Below, piece by piece: positions 43,856 to 52,027 of a stretch of DNA of 64,000 nt. The translations under genes were made by a program, and so were the position numbers. Source of the DNA: Dryocola sp. LX212. GTDB lineage: Bacteria > Pseudomonadota > Gammaproteobacteria > Enterobacterales > Enterobacteriaceae. The notes beneath the pieces were generated by a model. The model was not told the origin of the DNA and did not search any database. It saw only the letters and a list, made by a program, of their open reading frames with translations. The stretch spans positions 2,480,001 through 2,544,000 of the forward strand of contig CP167917.1 of the NCBI GenBank assembly GCA_041504365.1, written 5' to 3'. Position 1 is the stretch's first letter. Each line of letters begins with the position of its first letter.

Positions 43856-46387
43856 TCAACTTTCTGAAGGTTCAACCAGCTGCAGCAGCAAAGGCGAACC
43901 GCCATGAATAGCGTTAAGGTTGATGCGATCGGCTAGTGTGGTTTCTTTTCCGCTAAGAACGTCACGGTAGCGGCGGTTAGCCAGCGATGCAGGCAGCGGG
44001 ATTTGCGTCTCTGCCCAGAACTGCGGCGGAGGTAACGGCTGACCGTTGCCGACCAGGGTAAACGCCAACCGGGGCGCAACGACAATAAGCGCATCGCTGC
44101 CGTCTGCCCGTGCAAAAGCAATGACGTTATCCGCCCGTTTGCCGCCAGCCGGGAGCGGCAGATAATCACCCCGGCGGAACAGCGCGGGCTTTTGCTGGCG
44201 CAGGTGCAGCAGGCGGGCGGTGACCCGCAGTTTTACCTCACCGCTCAGCCATTTTTCTTCGCAGCTGAAATCCGGCAGGGGATCGTCGTCAAGCATACGC
44301 TCCAGCGTGGCGAAGTTGGGTTCAAGCCGGTTGTCAGGGTCGACCAGGCTGAAGTTCAGTCCCTCGCTGCCCTGATAGATATCGGGTACGCCCGGCGCCG
44401 CCAGCTTAATCACTGCCTGGGTGAGGCTGTTTATCAGTCCCGCACGAATAAACGGCTGCAGCCCTTCGCTGAACGCCTGTAAAAAAGCTCGGTTAGCGGG
44501 GCTGAGTAGATAACGGGCATAGTCCAGCACGGCGTTCTCATAGGCTTCGTTACTGTCGACCCAGTCGGTACGCAGCTTCGCCTCCCGCAGCGCTTTTTCG
44601 ACAAACCCCACAAAGCGCGCTTCAAGAGCTCCGAGGGCCGCTTCGTCCTGAACATCGAGGGTCGTCGGCCAGACGCCCGCCAGCGCCTGGTACAGCATCC
44701 AGGTCACCACGCCGCGCGGTGCTGTGCCGTCATTTAGAAAGACGACTTTGGTCTGGTTCAGCTGACGCCAGCGGTCCACGCATTCGGCCCACTGTTCTGG
44801 CGCTTCGGTCAGCGTATACAGGCGGGCGCGGGCATCTTCCCCGCGTTTTGTGTCGTGCGTGGAGGTGCTGGTGATCGCATCCGGCTGCCTTTCGAGCCGG
44901 GTTTGCATCTCTTTGTGAAAGCGGTCGAGGGAGAAGGCATGCTTCAGCGGCTCTGCCCCCACCTCGTTAAGCGCCAGATCCAGGTGCTGGCGGAAAAACA
45001 GCGTGTCCTCAACAGATTTCGCCATCAGCGGGCCGGTCAGCTGCTGGAAGCGGGTCACAAACTCCCCAGCGTTTGCGGCCTCGCCCGTCAGAATACGGGC
45101 CAGGAACGCAAGGGCCCCACGCTCGACGGCATGTTCGCTAGCCTGCACTTTGTTAACGATGCTGATTAACAGCTTCAAATCTTCCCCCGGCAGCCCCCGC
45201 GAGGTGCCATAGGTTCGATAAACGGGGAACGCGATGAGCAGCTCACGCAGCGCATCCCGCAAGGCTGGCTCATCCAGCGCAACGCCTTCAGTTTGCGCCA
45301 TACCCTGCGCCAGATTCAGCAGCCGGGTGAACTCGCCTTCAAAGTTACGCTCCACCATCAGCAGTTTGGCATCCCTCAGCTCGTCCCGCATATCCACCGG
45401 CTGCCCTACCACCGTTTCATAGACTTTGCGCAGCCCGTCGATCTGTTCGTTATCGACCAGCACTTCGGACAGTGAGGCGATAAATTCATAGCCCGTGGTG
45501 CCGGAAACAGGCCAATTCGGCGGCAGGTGCTCGCCCTTGCCGAGAATTTTTTCCACGGTGATATAACAGTCCGGGCCCGCCTCCTGACGCAGCCTCTCCA
45601 GATACCCTTTCGGGTCGGCCAGCCCGTCCACGTGGTCCACCCTCAGCCCGTCTACCACCCCGGAATGAACCAGGTCGAGGATCAGCCGGTGGCTATCGTC
45701 GAACACCGTTTTATCCTCCACGCGCATCCCCACCAGCCCGGTGACTTCAAAGAAGCGGCGATACGACAGTTCACGGGGTGCGTCACGCCAGGACATCAGG
45801 CGGTAAGGCTGCCGCGCGTGCAGTTCGGTGATGGCCGCCCTGTCCGTCAGCGTTAAAATTTCCGACTCGCGGCCTTGCCAGCTCGCGGGCGTCAGCGGGA
45901 AGTAGTTTTCGAAGTAGCAGAAGGCGGGCTTGCCGGTTTTCGGATCGGGCCGGACGGTCAGCTCGCCGTTCTGCAGCACCGCTTCGAACGTGTCACCCAG
46001 GAACGGCAGCGTTAAACGCTGCGTCCAGTCGATGTCAAAGTGGCGCGCGTAGCGGCTGCTTTCGCCAAGCTCAACCACCTCGCGCCACCAGGTGTTTTCC
46101 AGCGAGGAGGCCATATGGTTCGGCACGATATCGAGGATCAGGCCAATTCCGGCCTCTTTGAGGGTTTTCGCCAGACGGTCAAAGCCTTCGCGCCCGCCGA
46201 TGGACGGCTCAATCTCATTGACGTCGGTCACGTCGTAGCCGTGGGTTGACCCGGCAGTGGCGGTAAAGATCGGCGAGGCGTAAAGATGGCTGATGCCGAG
46301 CCGTTTCAGGTAGGGAACCAGCGCCGCGGCCCGCCAGAAGGTCATGCCGTTGCGAAACTGAAGCCGGTAGGTAGCGGTGGGGATCAT
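43856..46387 (-). CDS. treY: Maltooligosyl trehalose synthase TreY
   Basis: TreY rearranges the reducing-end alpha-1,4 linkage of a maltodextrin to alpha-1,1, giving maltooligosyl trehalose. The 843-residue GH13_26-type protein begins MIPTATYRLQFRNGMTFWRA and has the insertions typical of the family. Key barrel motifs are DIVPNHMA, DGLRVDHVDGL (nucleophile Asp), TVEKILGKGE and STHDTKRGEDARAR. Its ATG overlaps the treZ stop (ATGA), so translation is coupled. It acts between GlgX and TreZ in trehalose synthesis from glycogen. Confidence 0.95.
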   Translation of the reverse strand: MIPTATYRLQFRNGMTFWRAAALVPYLKRLGISHLYASPIFTATAGSTHGYDVTDVNEIEPSIGGREGFDRLAKTLKEAGIGLILDIVPNHMASSLENTWWREVVELGESSRYARHFDIDWTQRLTLPFLGDTFEAVLQNGELTVRPDPKTGKPAFCYFENYFPLTPASWQGRESEILTLTDRAAITELHARQPYRLMSWRDAPRELSYRRFFEVTGLVGMRVEDKTVFDDSHRLILDLVHSGVVDGLRVDHVDGLADPKGYLERLRQEAGPDCYITVEKILGKGEHLPPNWPVSGTTGYEFIASLSEVLVDNEQIDGLRKVYETVVGQPVDMRDELRDAKLLMVERNFEGEFTRLLNLAQGMAQTEGVALDEPALRDALRELLIAFPVYRTYGTSRGLPGEDLKLLISIVNKVQASEHAVERGALAFLARILTGEAANAGEFVTRFQQLTGPLMAKSVEDTLFFRQHLDLALNEVGAEPLKHAFSLDRFHKEMQTRLERQPDAITSTSTHDTKRGEDARARLYTLTEAPEQWAECVDRWRQLNQTKVVFLNDGTAPRGVVTWMLYQALAGVWPTTLDVQDEAALGALEARFVGFVEKALREAKLRTDWVDSNEAYENAVLDYARYLLSPANRAFLQAFSEGLQPFIRAGLINSLTQAVIKLAAPGVPDIYQGSEGLNFSLVDPDNRLEPNFATLERMLDDDPLPDFSCEEKWLSGEVKLRVTARLLHLRQQKPALFRRGDYLPLPAGGKRADNVIAFARADGSDALIVVAPRLAFTLVGNGQPLPPPQFWAETQIPLPASLANRRYRDVLSGKETTLADRINLNAIHGGSPLLLQLVEPSES

Positions 46388-48174
46388 CGTTTTGTCACTC
46401 CCTGAGCAAGACGGACAACGAAAGAATTTTGCGGAAGATCGTCAGACGCCCGGGGCCAGGCGAAGAGCGTCTCGCCGGGCATATCAGGCAGCGGCTGCGG
46501 GGTATCACCAATATTCAGGGCCAGCGACAGCGTGCCGTCGGGGAATGTCCAGCTGACCACGATAAACCCCTCAACGGTCTTCAGAACCCTTCCCGCTTCG
46601 CCCCCCGCCGTCGCCAGCAGGGGCACGATATGTTTTTGCCGCAGGGCCAGCAGCTGCTGGGTCAGAGCCAGCCAGCGTTTGCCCTGCTCGCTTTGCGATT
46701 TGCTCCAGTCGAGCTTCGAGGCGGCAAAAGTTTTTTCGTCGTTCGGATCGGGGATATCTTCGCCATCATGACCATGGTGCCCAGCAAATTCCTTCCTGCG
46801 CCCTTCGCGCACGGCTTTAGCCAGCTCGCCATGGAAATCGGTAAAGAACAGGAACGGATTGGTTTCGCCATACTCTTCGCCCATAAACAGCAGCGGGATA
46901 TGCGGCGAACACAGCAGCGCGGCAAGCAGCACCCGGGTGCGGTCGGCTCCGGCCAGCTCAATCAGCCTTTCGCCATGGGCGCGGTTGCCGGTCTGATCGT
47001 GATTCTGAATAAAATCGACGAAGGCCACCGGGGGCTGAGCGGTACTTTTTACGCCTCGCGGTTCGCCCGCATGCTTCGACAGCTCGCCCTGATAGGCGAA
47101 ACCTTCCGCCAGCGTCCGGGCGACGTGGCGCTCCGGGCGGTCGGCAAAATCTTCGTAATAGGCGTGCTTCTCACCGGTAGCAAAAACGTGAACCGCATTG
47201 TGGAAGTCATCGTTCCATTCGGCGGTAAACAAAGGAGCGGAGCCGTCTTCTTCACGGGGATGCAGGAAGATCACATTGCGGCTGTCCTCGGTGGTCAGAT
47301 GGACGGGCCGGTGCTGAATTTCGGTGCGGATACGTTCGGCTATCTCCGTCAGCACGTGCCTGGCGGACGGGTCATTAATCTGGTCAATCGCGTCAAACCG
47401 CAGGCCGTCGAGCCGGTATTCCGTCAGCCAGTAGAGCGGCGCTTCGATGATGTAGCGGCGAACGGCATCAACCTCATAGGCGATGCCCGGCCCCCAGGGC
47501 GTCATGCGGTCTTTATGGAAAAATGCCGGAGCGAGCAGAGGCAAATAGTTACCTTCGGGGCCGAAGTGGTTAAGCACGATGTCCAGCACCACCGACAGCC
47601 CATGGCCGTGGGCAGCATCGATAAACGCTTTGAAATCATCCGGCGTGCCATAGGCGGAATGCGGCGCGTAGAGCAGCACGCCGTCGTAGCCCCAGCCCCG
47701 GCTGCCGCCAAACTGCGAAACGGGCATCACCTCAAGCATAGTGATACCCAGCCCGGCAAGATAAGGCAGTTTTGCCATGGCCGCGCGGAAAGTGCCTTCG
47801 GGGGTGAATGTCCCGAAATGCATTTCATAAACGACGGTTTCCTCCCAGGGACGCCCCTGCCAATGAACGTTTTTCCACGCGAAGCCTTCGGGATCGACAA
47901 CCAGAGAAGGCCCGTTAACGCCTTCTTTTTGTGCGCGTGAGGCGGGGTCCGGCACCGCCATTCCGTCTGCGAGCACGAACTGGTAGCCGGCCCCCGGCGA
48001 TACGCCGGTAGCCTCCAGTTCAAACCAGCCCCCACCGTCGTCATTCATTACCCGCTCTTCTCCCGCAAGCCTTAGCGTAATGCTCTCCTGTCCGGGCGCC
48101 CACAGGCGAAAGCGTACTTTACCGTCGTCTGAATATTCACTGCCCCAGCTTCTGAGAAATTTTCCAGAGTCCAT
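46384..48174 (-). CDS. treZ: Maltooligosyl trehalose trehalohydrolase TreZ
   Basis: TreZ releases trehalose from maltooligosyl trehalose. The 596-residue GH13_10-type protein has an N-terminal CBM48-like domain (KVRFRLWAPGQESITLRLAG). The barrel follows, with motifs SVVLDIVLNHFG, YRLDGLRFDAIDQI (nucleophile), VHLTTEDSRN (acid/base Glu) and VDFIQNHDQTGNRA. It is the first gene of the operon. A 38-bp promoter-proximal element at 48181-48218, shared with 54721-54758, lies only a few bases upstream of its ATG. Confidence 0.95.
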   Translation of the reverse strand: MDSGKFLRSWGSEYSDDGKVRFRLWAPGQESITLRLAGEERVMNDDGGGWFELEATGVSPGAGYQFVLADGMAVPDPASRAQKEGVNGPSLVVDPEGFAWKNVHWQGRPWEETVVYEMHFGTFTPEGTFRAAMAKLPYLAGLGITMLEVMPVSQFGGSRGWGYDGVLLYAPHSAYGTPDDFKAFIDAAHGHGLSVVLDIVLNHFGPEGNYLPLLAPAFFHKDRMTPWGPGIAYEVDAVRRYIIEAPLYWLTEYRLDGLRFDAIDQINDPSARHVLTEIAERIRTEIQHRPVHLTTEDSRNVIFLHPREEDGSAPLFTAEWNDDFHNAVHVFATGEKHAYYEDFADRPERHVARTLAEGFAYQGELSKHAGEPRGVKSTAQPPVAFVDFIQNHDQTGNRAHGERLIELAGADRTRVLLAALLCSPHIPLLFMGEEYGETNPFLFFTDFHGELAKAVREGRRKEFAGHHGHDGEDIPDPNDEKTFAASKLDWSKSQSEQGKRWLALTQQLLALRQKHIVPLLATAGGEAGRVLKTVEGFIVVSWTFPDGTLSLALNIGDTPQPLPDMPGETLFAWPRASDDLPQNSFVVRLAQGVTKR

Positions 48175-48180
48175 GTGTGT

Positions 48181-48218
48181 GCCTCGCTTTTATCGCTATA
48201 AAGCCTGGCACATTTTTT
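48181..48218. promoter_or_regulatory. 38-bp element A at the treZ promoter
   Basis: This segment matches 54721-54758 at 31 of 38 positions without gaps. It begins GCCTCGCTT, contains a dyad around ATCGCTATAAA and ends ACATTTTTT. On the minus strand it lies 7-44 bp upstream of the treZ ATG, where a core promoter or leader should be. It could be a promoter for a shared sigma factor or an operator. It also lies about 93 bp upstream of the divergent LysR gene. Confidence 0.5.
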
Positions 48219-48310
48219 CTCAGAGTCGACCTGAGGACTGCAGAGTAGACTTGTCCGCAGCGGAGGGTTAGCCTTAATCATTATATTTATGGCTTAGTGC
48301 GAAACTCATA

Positions 48311-49207
48311 GTGAAAAATGATATCAGGTCGCTGGACCTCAACCTGCTGAAGGCCCTGGACGCGCTGCTGGACGAGCGCAGCGTCACCCGGGCAGCGGGT
48401 CGCCTCTCCCTGACGCAGCCCGCCGTCAGCGGCATGCTGACCCGCCTGCGGGACTACTTTGGCGATCCGCTTTTTGTTCGCACCAGCCACGGCATGGTGC
48501 CAACGCTGCGGGCCAACGCGCTGGCCGCGCCGGTAAAGCAAATTCTCACCGATATCGCCATTCTGCTTAAGCCGTCAACGTTCGACCCGCAGAAGGCGGA
48601 GCTGACATACACCCTGGCCACAACCGACTATGCGCTGAGGGCCGTCATCGTGCCGCTGATGCAGTCGCTGAAACGGCGCGCGCCGCTTGTCAGAATTGCC
48701 GTACGCGCCGTTGACAGCGAGCGACTGTCTGAGCAGCTGTCCAGAGGCGACGTCGATCTTGCGCTGCTCACGCCGCAAACAACGCCAGAGGATTTACACG
48801 GCAGAGCGCTTTACGAGGAAGAGTATGTTTGCGTCGCACGCAGAGGTCACCCGCTGGCAGAGGCAGGCAAAATAAGCCTTGAGCAGTTTTGCCAGCAGGA
48901 GCATGTGCTGGTCTCTTCCGAAGGCCGCTTCACGGGCGTGACGGACGAGGCCCTGGCCGCTGTGGGGCTGTCCCGGCGGGTTGGTATGGCCGTGAACAGC
49001 TTCCTGGTGGTGCCCGACGTGCTGCGCGTTACCGATATGCTTGCCGTGGTACCCGGGCGCATGGTCCCGGCTGACGATAGCCTTGTGAAACTCGCCTTAC
49101 CGCTCCGCGTGCCGGGCTTTACGAAAAGTATGGCCTGGCATGAGCGCACCCATCTTGATCCCGCCCACCGCTGGATCCGGGCGCTGTGCGTCGAAATCTG
49201 CGGCTGA
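48311..49207 (+). CDS. LysR-family transcriptional regulator
   Basis: This 298-residue LysR-type regulator has an N-terminal winged helix-turn-helix (DLNLLKALDALLDERSVTRAAGRLSLTQPAVSGMLTRLR, about residues 8-46) and a substrate-binding-like effector domain of the NodD/LinR type. The start is GTG with an in-frame stop just upstream, so no longer form is possible. It is divergent from treZ and upstream of an SRPBCC gene. Its target could be either neighbour. The palindrome at 49209-49222 and element A are candidate binding sites. Confidence 0.85.
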   Translation: MKNDIRSLDLNLLKALDALLDERSVTRAAGRLSLTQPAVSGMLTRLRDYFGDPLFVRTSHGMVPTLRANALAAPVKQILTDIAILLKPSTFDPQKAELTYTLATTDYALRAVIVPLMQSLKRRAPLVRIAVRAVDSERLSEQLSRGDVDLALLTPQTTPEDLHGRALYEEEYVCVARRGHPLAEAGKISLEQFCQQEHVLVSSEGRFTGVTDEALAAVGLSRRVGMAVNSFLVVPDVLRVTDMLAVVPGRMVPADDSLVKLALPLRVPGFTKSMAWHERTHLDPAHRWIRALCVEICG

Positions 49208-49208
49208 T

Positions 49209-49222
49209 ATAAGTTAACTTAT
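49209..49222. promoter_or_regulatory. Perfect 14-bp palindrome upstream of the SRPBCC gene
   Basis: ATAAGTTAACTTAT is perfectly symmetrical. It lies two bases after the LysR stop codon and about 100 bp before the SRPBCC start. It is a plausible operator for the adjacent regulator or another repressor. Confidence 0.35.
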
Positions 49223-49321
49223 CCACATTATAAATAATGGCGATTCGCCTTATAACTGGCGAACCCCGAGAATGACTCCCGCCGCGTTACCCTTAACGCC
49301 TTTTAAAAACGGGAGAAAAAA

Positions 49322-49849
49322 ATGAACGCTATTAGCTGGCCTGAGGGCTTTGTTCCGGGTTTTACCGATAACTTTGTCTCGAACGAAATGATTATTTCCG
49401 GCCTGAGCGTCAACGATGTCTGGCCTTTGCTAAGCCACCCGTTGCTGTGGCCAGAGTATTACCGAAACTCTGCCGACGTGCGCTTTTACGACCACAAAGG
49501 GCCGGAGCTTGTGGACGGCGTGCGGTTTTACTTCACCACCTTTGGCTTCCCGGTTGAATCCCGGGTGGTGGAGTTTGTGCCGCCTGCAAAGGACCAGCCT
49601 GCCCGTCTGGCGTGGCACGGCTGGTCCGGCGAGGAAAACACGGCTTCACGGCTGGACGTGCACCACGCCTGGCTGCTGGAGGATCTTCCCGGCGGTCGCG
49701 TTCGCATCCTGACGCAGGAAACCCAGAACGGTGCTCCGGCACGTGAGCTGGCGGCGACGCGCCCTGACCCAATGCTCAACGGCCATCAGGAGTGGCTTGA
49801 TGGCCTGGTCGAAGCGGCGATAAAAAAAGATCCTCGCTTTTGCGCATAG
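49322..49849 (+). CDS. SRPBCC-fold (START/polyketide-cyclase-like) protein
   Basis: This 175-residue soluble protein fits the SRPBCC superfamily, a helix-grip fold with a hydrophobic ligand pocket. Landmarks are SVNDVWPLLSHPLLWPEYYRNSADV near the N-terminus, strand-rich middle segments and a C-terminal long helix NGHQEWLDGLVEAAIKK. GGGAG lies before the ATG. The ligand is unknown. Its last 74 bases overlap, in antisense, the 3' end of the MFS gene on the other strand. Confidence 0.78.
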   Translation: MNAISWPEGFVPGFTDNFVSNEMIISGLSVNDVWPLLSHPLLWPEYYRNSADVRFYDHKGPELVDGVRFYFTTFGFPVESRVVEFVPPAKDQPARLAWHGWSGEENTASRLDVHHAWLLEDLPGGRVRILTQETQNGAPARELAATRPDPMLNGHQEWLDGLVEAAIKKDPRFCA

Positions 49850-51017
49850 CGGCCCAGGCGGCAAACGCCGAGCAGACAAGCAGCCCCAGCCCGAGGGCAA
49901 AGGGGCTCCACCAGCCAGCGGCGTCGAACAGCAAACCGCCGAGGCCCGCGCCAAGCGTAATAGCCAGCTGGATTGTCGCCACCATCAGGCCGCCGCCCGC
50001 CTCCGCGTCGTCGGGCAGCGCTTTGCTGAGCCACAGCCCCCACGCCACCGGGGCCGGAGTAGCAACCAGCCCCCAGATAGCCAGCAGCGCGCCCGCAGCC
50101 AGGGGTGCGGTCCCCCACTCAATCAGCAGCCCGGCGATGGCGGCCATCAGCAGCGGAATGGCAATCAGGTAAGCATAGAGCCTGCGCTGTAATAAATGGC
50201 CGATAAGCCAGGTTCCCACCAGCCCGGCGGCGCCCAGCAGCAGCAAAACCATTGACAGCTGCGTGACGCTAAGACGGGTCATCTCCTCCAGAAACGGGCG
50301 CAGGTAGGTGAAAACCGCAAACTGCCCCATAAACAAAAACAGAATCCCCGTCATGCCCAGCGCAACCTGGGGAATGCGCAGCAGGCCAAAAGGATTAGCT
50401 GTAGCGCGCCTGACTCCGTCAGAGCACAGAGAGGGAATGCTGCGCCACTGCCAGACAAAGGCGATGACCGCCAGCGGCACGACCACGAAAAACGCGCCGC
50501 GCCAGCCGATATACTGCCCGAGATAGCTGCCGAGCGGCGCTGCCACCGTCGCCGCGAGCGCGTTGCCGCCATTAATCAGCGCCAGCCCTTTCGCTACCGC
50601 ACTGGACGGCACCAGCCGCATCACCGTGGCGGTAGACATCGACCAGAATCCGCCGATAGCTACGCCCAGCAGCGCCCGCCCGCCCATGAACATCGTTCCG
50701 TTGGCGGCAAAGGTCACCATCAGCCCTGAAAAGGTGAGTAGCAGCGTAAACCCCAACAGCACTTTCTTGCGGTCCAGCCGGCCCGTCAGGGGCGCGTTGA
50801 GCAGGCTGGTAATCACGGCAAACAGCCCGGAAACGGAGATCGCCTGCCCGGCATGGCCCTGGCTGATGCCAAGATCCTGCGCGACGGGGGTAAGCAGGCT
50901 GACGGGCATAAATTCGGAGGCAATCAGCACCACTACGCCCAGCGCCATTGAGAAAACGGCCCCCCATAGCGGCTGCCCGTCGCGAACTTTCAAAGCTGAA
51001 GTTTTTACTGCATTCAT
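49776..51017 (-). CDS. MFS exporter of the DHA1 family
   Basis: This 413-residue protein has twelve hydrophobic segments and DHA1-type features: EFMPVSLLTPVAQDLGISQGHAGQAISV in helix 1 and GRLDRKKVLLGF in the helix 2-3 loop. It resembles the NepI/YdhP/AraJ group of exporters, which handle nucleosides, sugars or drugs; this substrate is unknown. It is divergent from the LysR gene at 51129, its probable regulator. Its 3' end overlaps the SRPBCC gene by 74 bp. Confidence 0.85.
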   Translation of the reverse strand: MNAVKTSALKVRDGQPLWGAVFSMALGVVVLIASEFMPVSLLTPVAQDLGISQGHAGQAISVSGLFAVITSLLNAPLTGRLDRKKVLLGFTLLLTFSGLMVTFAANGTMFMGGRALLGVAIGGFWSMSTATVMRLVPSSAVAKGLALINGGNALAATVAAPLGSYLGQYIGWRGAFFVVVPLAVIAFVWQWRSIPSLCSDGVRRATANPFGLLRIPQVALGMTGILFLFMGQFAVFTYLRPFLEEMTRLSVTQLSMVLLLLGAAGLVGTWLIGHLLQRRLYAYLIAIPLLMAAIAGLLIEWGTAPLAAGALLAIWGLVATPAPVAWGLWLSKALPDDAEAGGGLMVATIQLAITLGAGLGGLLFDAAGWWSPFALGLGLLVCSAFAAWAAMRKSEDLFLSPLRPGHQATPDGR

Positions 51018-51128
51018 TGTTATTTCCTGTGCCGAAGCGAGGAAGTATCCTAAAGCAGCTGGAGTATTTTGATTAGCCGAGGTAATTTGGATGTACTTGT
51101 GAATTTATTTCAGCAATAAAGAGGCGCT

Positions 51129-52010
51129 ATGAACGATATCCTGGCCTTCCTGGCCGTGGCCCGGGCCCAGAGCTTTACCAAAGCCGCGGCCCAGCTGGGC
51201 GTCAGCCCTTCGGCGCTGAGCCATACGCTGCGCAACCTTGAGGCACGCCTGGGGATACGTTTGCTGACCCGCACGACCAGGAACGTGGCGCCAACCGAAG
51301 CGGGCGAGCAGCTGATGCGCTCGGTTGGCCCTCTTTTCGAGCAGATTGCCAGCGAAATAGAGAAGATTGGCGAGCTGCGGGATAAGCCGGCTGGCACCAT
51401 CAGGATCACCTGCTCCGACGACGCAGCAGAGCAGCACCTGCGTCCCGTCCTTGCGGATTTCTTTAAAACCTATCCCGACATCAACGTTGAAATCTGTATC
51501 GACTACGGTTTTACCAATATCGTGCAGGAGCGTTTTGACGCGGGGATCCGGCTGGGGGAGTCGGTCAGCCAGGATATGATTGCCGTGCGGCTGGGGCCAG
51601 ACTGGCGCCTTTGCGTAGTCGGTTCTCCCGCTTATTTCGCGAGCCGCCCGATACCCGTGGATCCGCGAGAATCAACGGACCATAACTGCATCAATATCCG
51701 CCACTCAATCAACGGCGGCGTTTACGTGTGGGAGTTTGAAAAGAAAGGACGCAAGGTCAACGTGCGGGTCAGCGGGCAGCTAACCGCCAACAGCAATATC
51801 CCTATTCTTAACGGCGCGCTGGACGGGATCGGGCTGGCTTACCTCCCGGACTTTATGGCGCAGCCGTATATCGAAGACGGAAGGCTGGTAGAGGTGCTGG
51901 CCGACTGGAGCCCCTACTTTGATGGATTTCATCTTTATTACCCCAACAGGCGTAATACCACCCCGGCCTTTGCGGCGTTTGTTGAGGCGGTCAGATATAA
52001 AGGTAAATAA
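51129..52010 (+). CDS. LysR-family transcriptional regulator (PecT/DsdC-like effector class)
   Basis: This 293-residue LysR-type regulator has the helix-turn-helix DILAFLAVARAQSFTKAAAQLGVSPSALSHTLRNLEARLG at residues 3-42. Its effector domain is of the common CrgA-like class (GTIRITCSDDAAEQHLRPVL; YGFTNIVQERFDAGIRLGE). It is divergent from the MFS exporter at 49776-51017 across a 111-bp gap, the usual arrangement for a LysR activator and its target. It converges on the chimeric gene at 52028. Confidence 0.88.
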   Translation: MNDILAFLAVARAQSFTKAAAQLGVSPSALSHTLRNLEARLGIRLLTRTTRNVAPTEAGEQLMRSVGPLFEQIASEIEKIGELRDKPAGTIRITCSDDAAEQHLRPVLADFFKTYPDINVEICIDYGFTNIVQERFDAGIRLGESVSQDMIAVRLGPDWRLCVVGSPAYFASRPIPVDPRESTDHNCINIRHSINGGVYVWEFEKKGRKVNVRVSGQLTANSNIPILNGALDGIGLAYLPDFMAQPYIEDGRLVEVLADWSPYFDGFHLYYPNRRNTTPAFAAFVEAVRYKGK

Positions 52011-52027
52011 GCCGGGAAAACAGCCGC

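Noticed and set aside
46429-47940. 503-codon open frame antisense to treZ
   Set aside because: It is a shadow of the GC-rich treZ codons; treZ carries all GH13 catalytic motifs and the antisense product has no recognisable domain.
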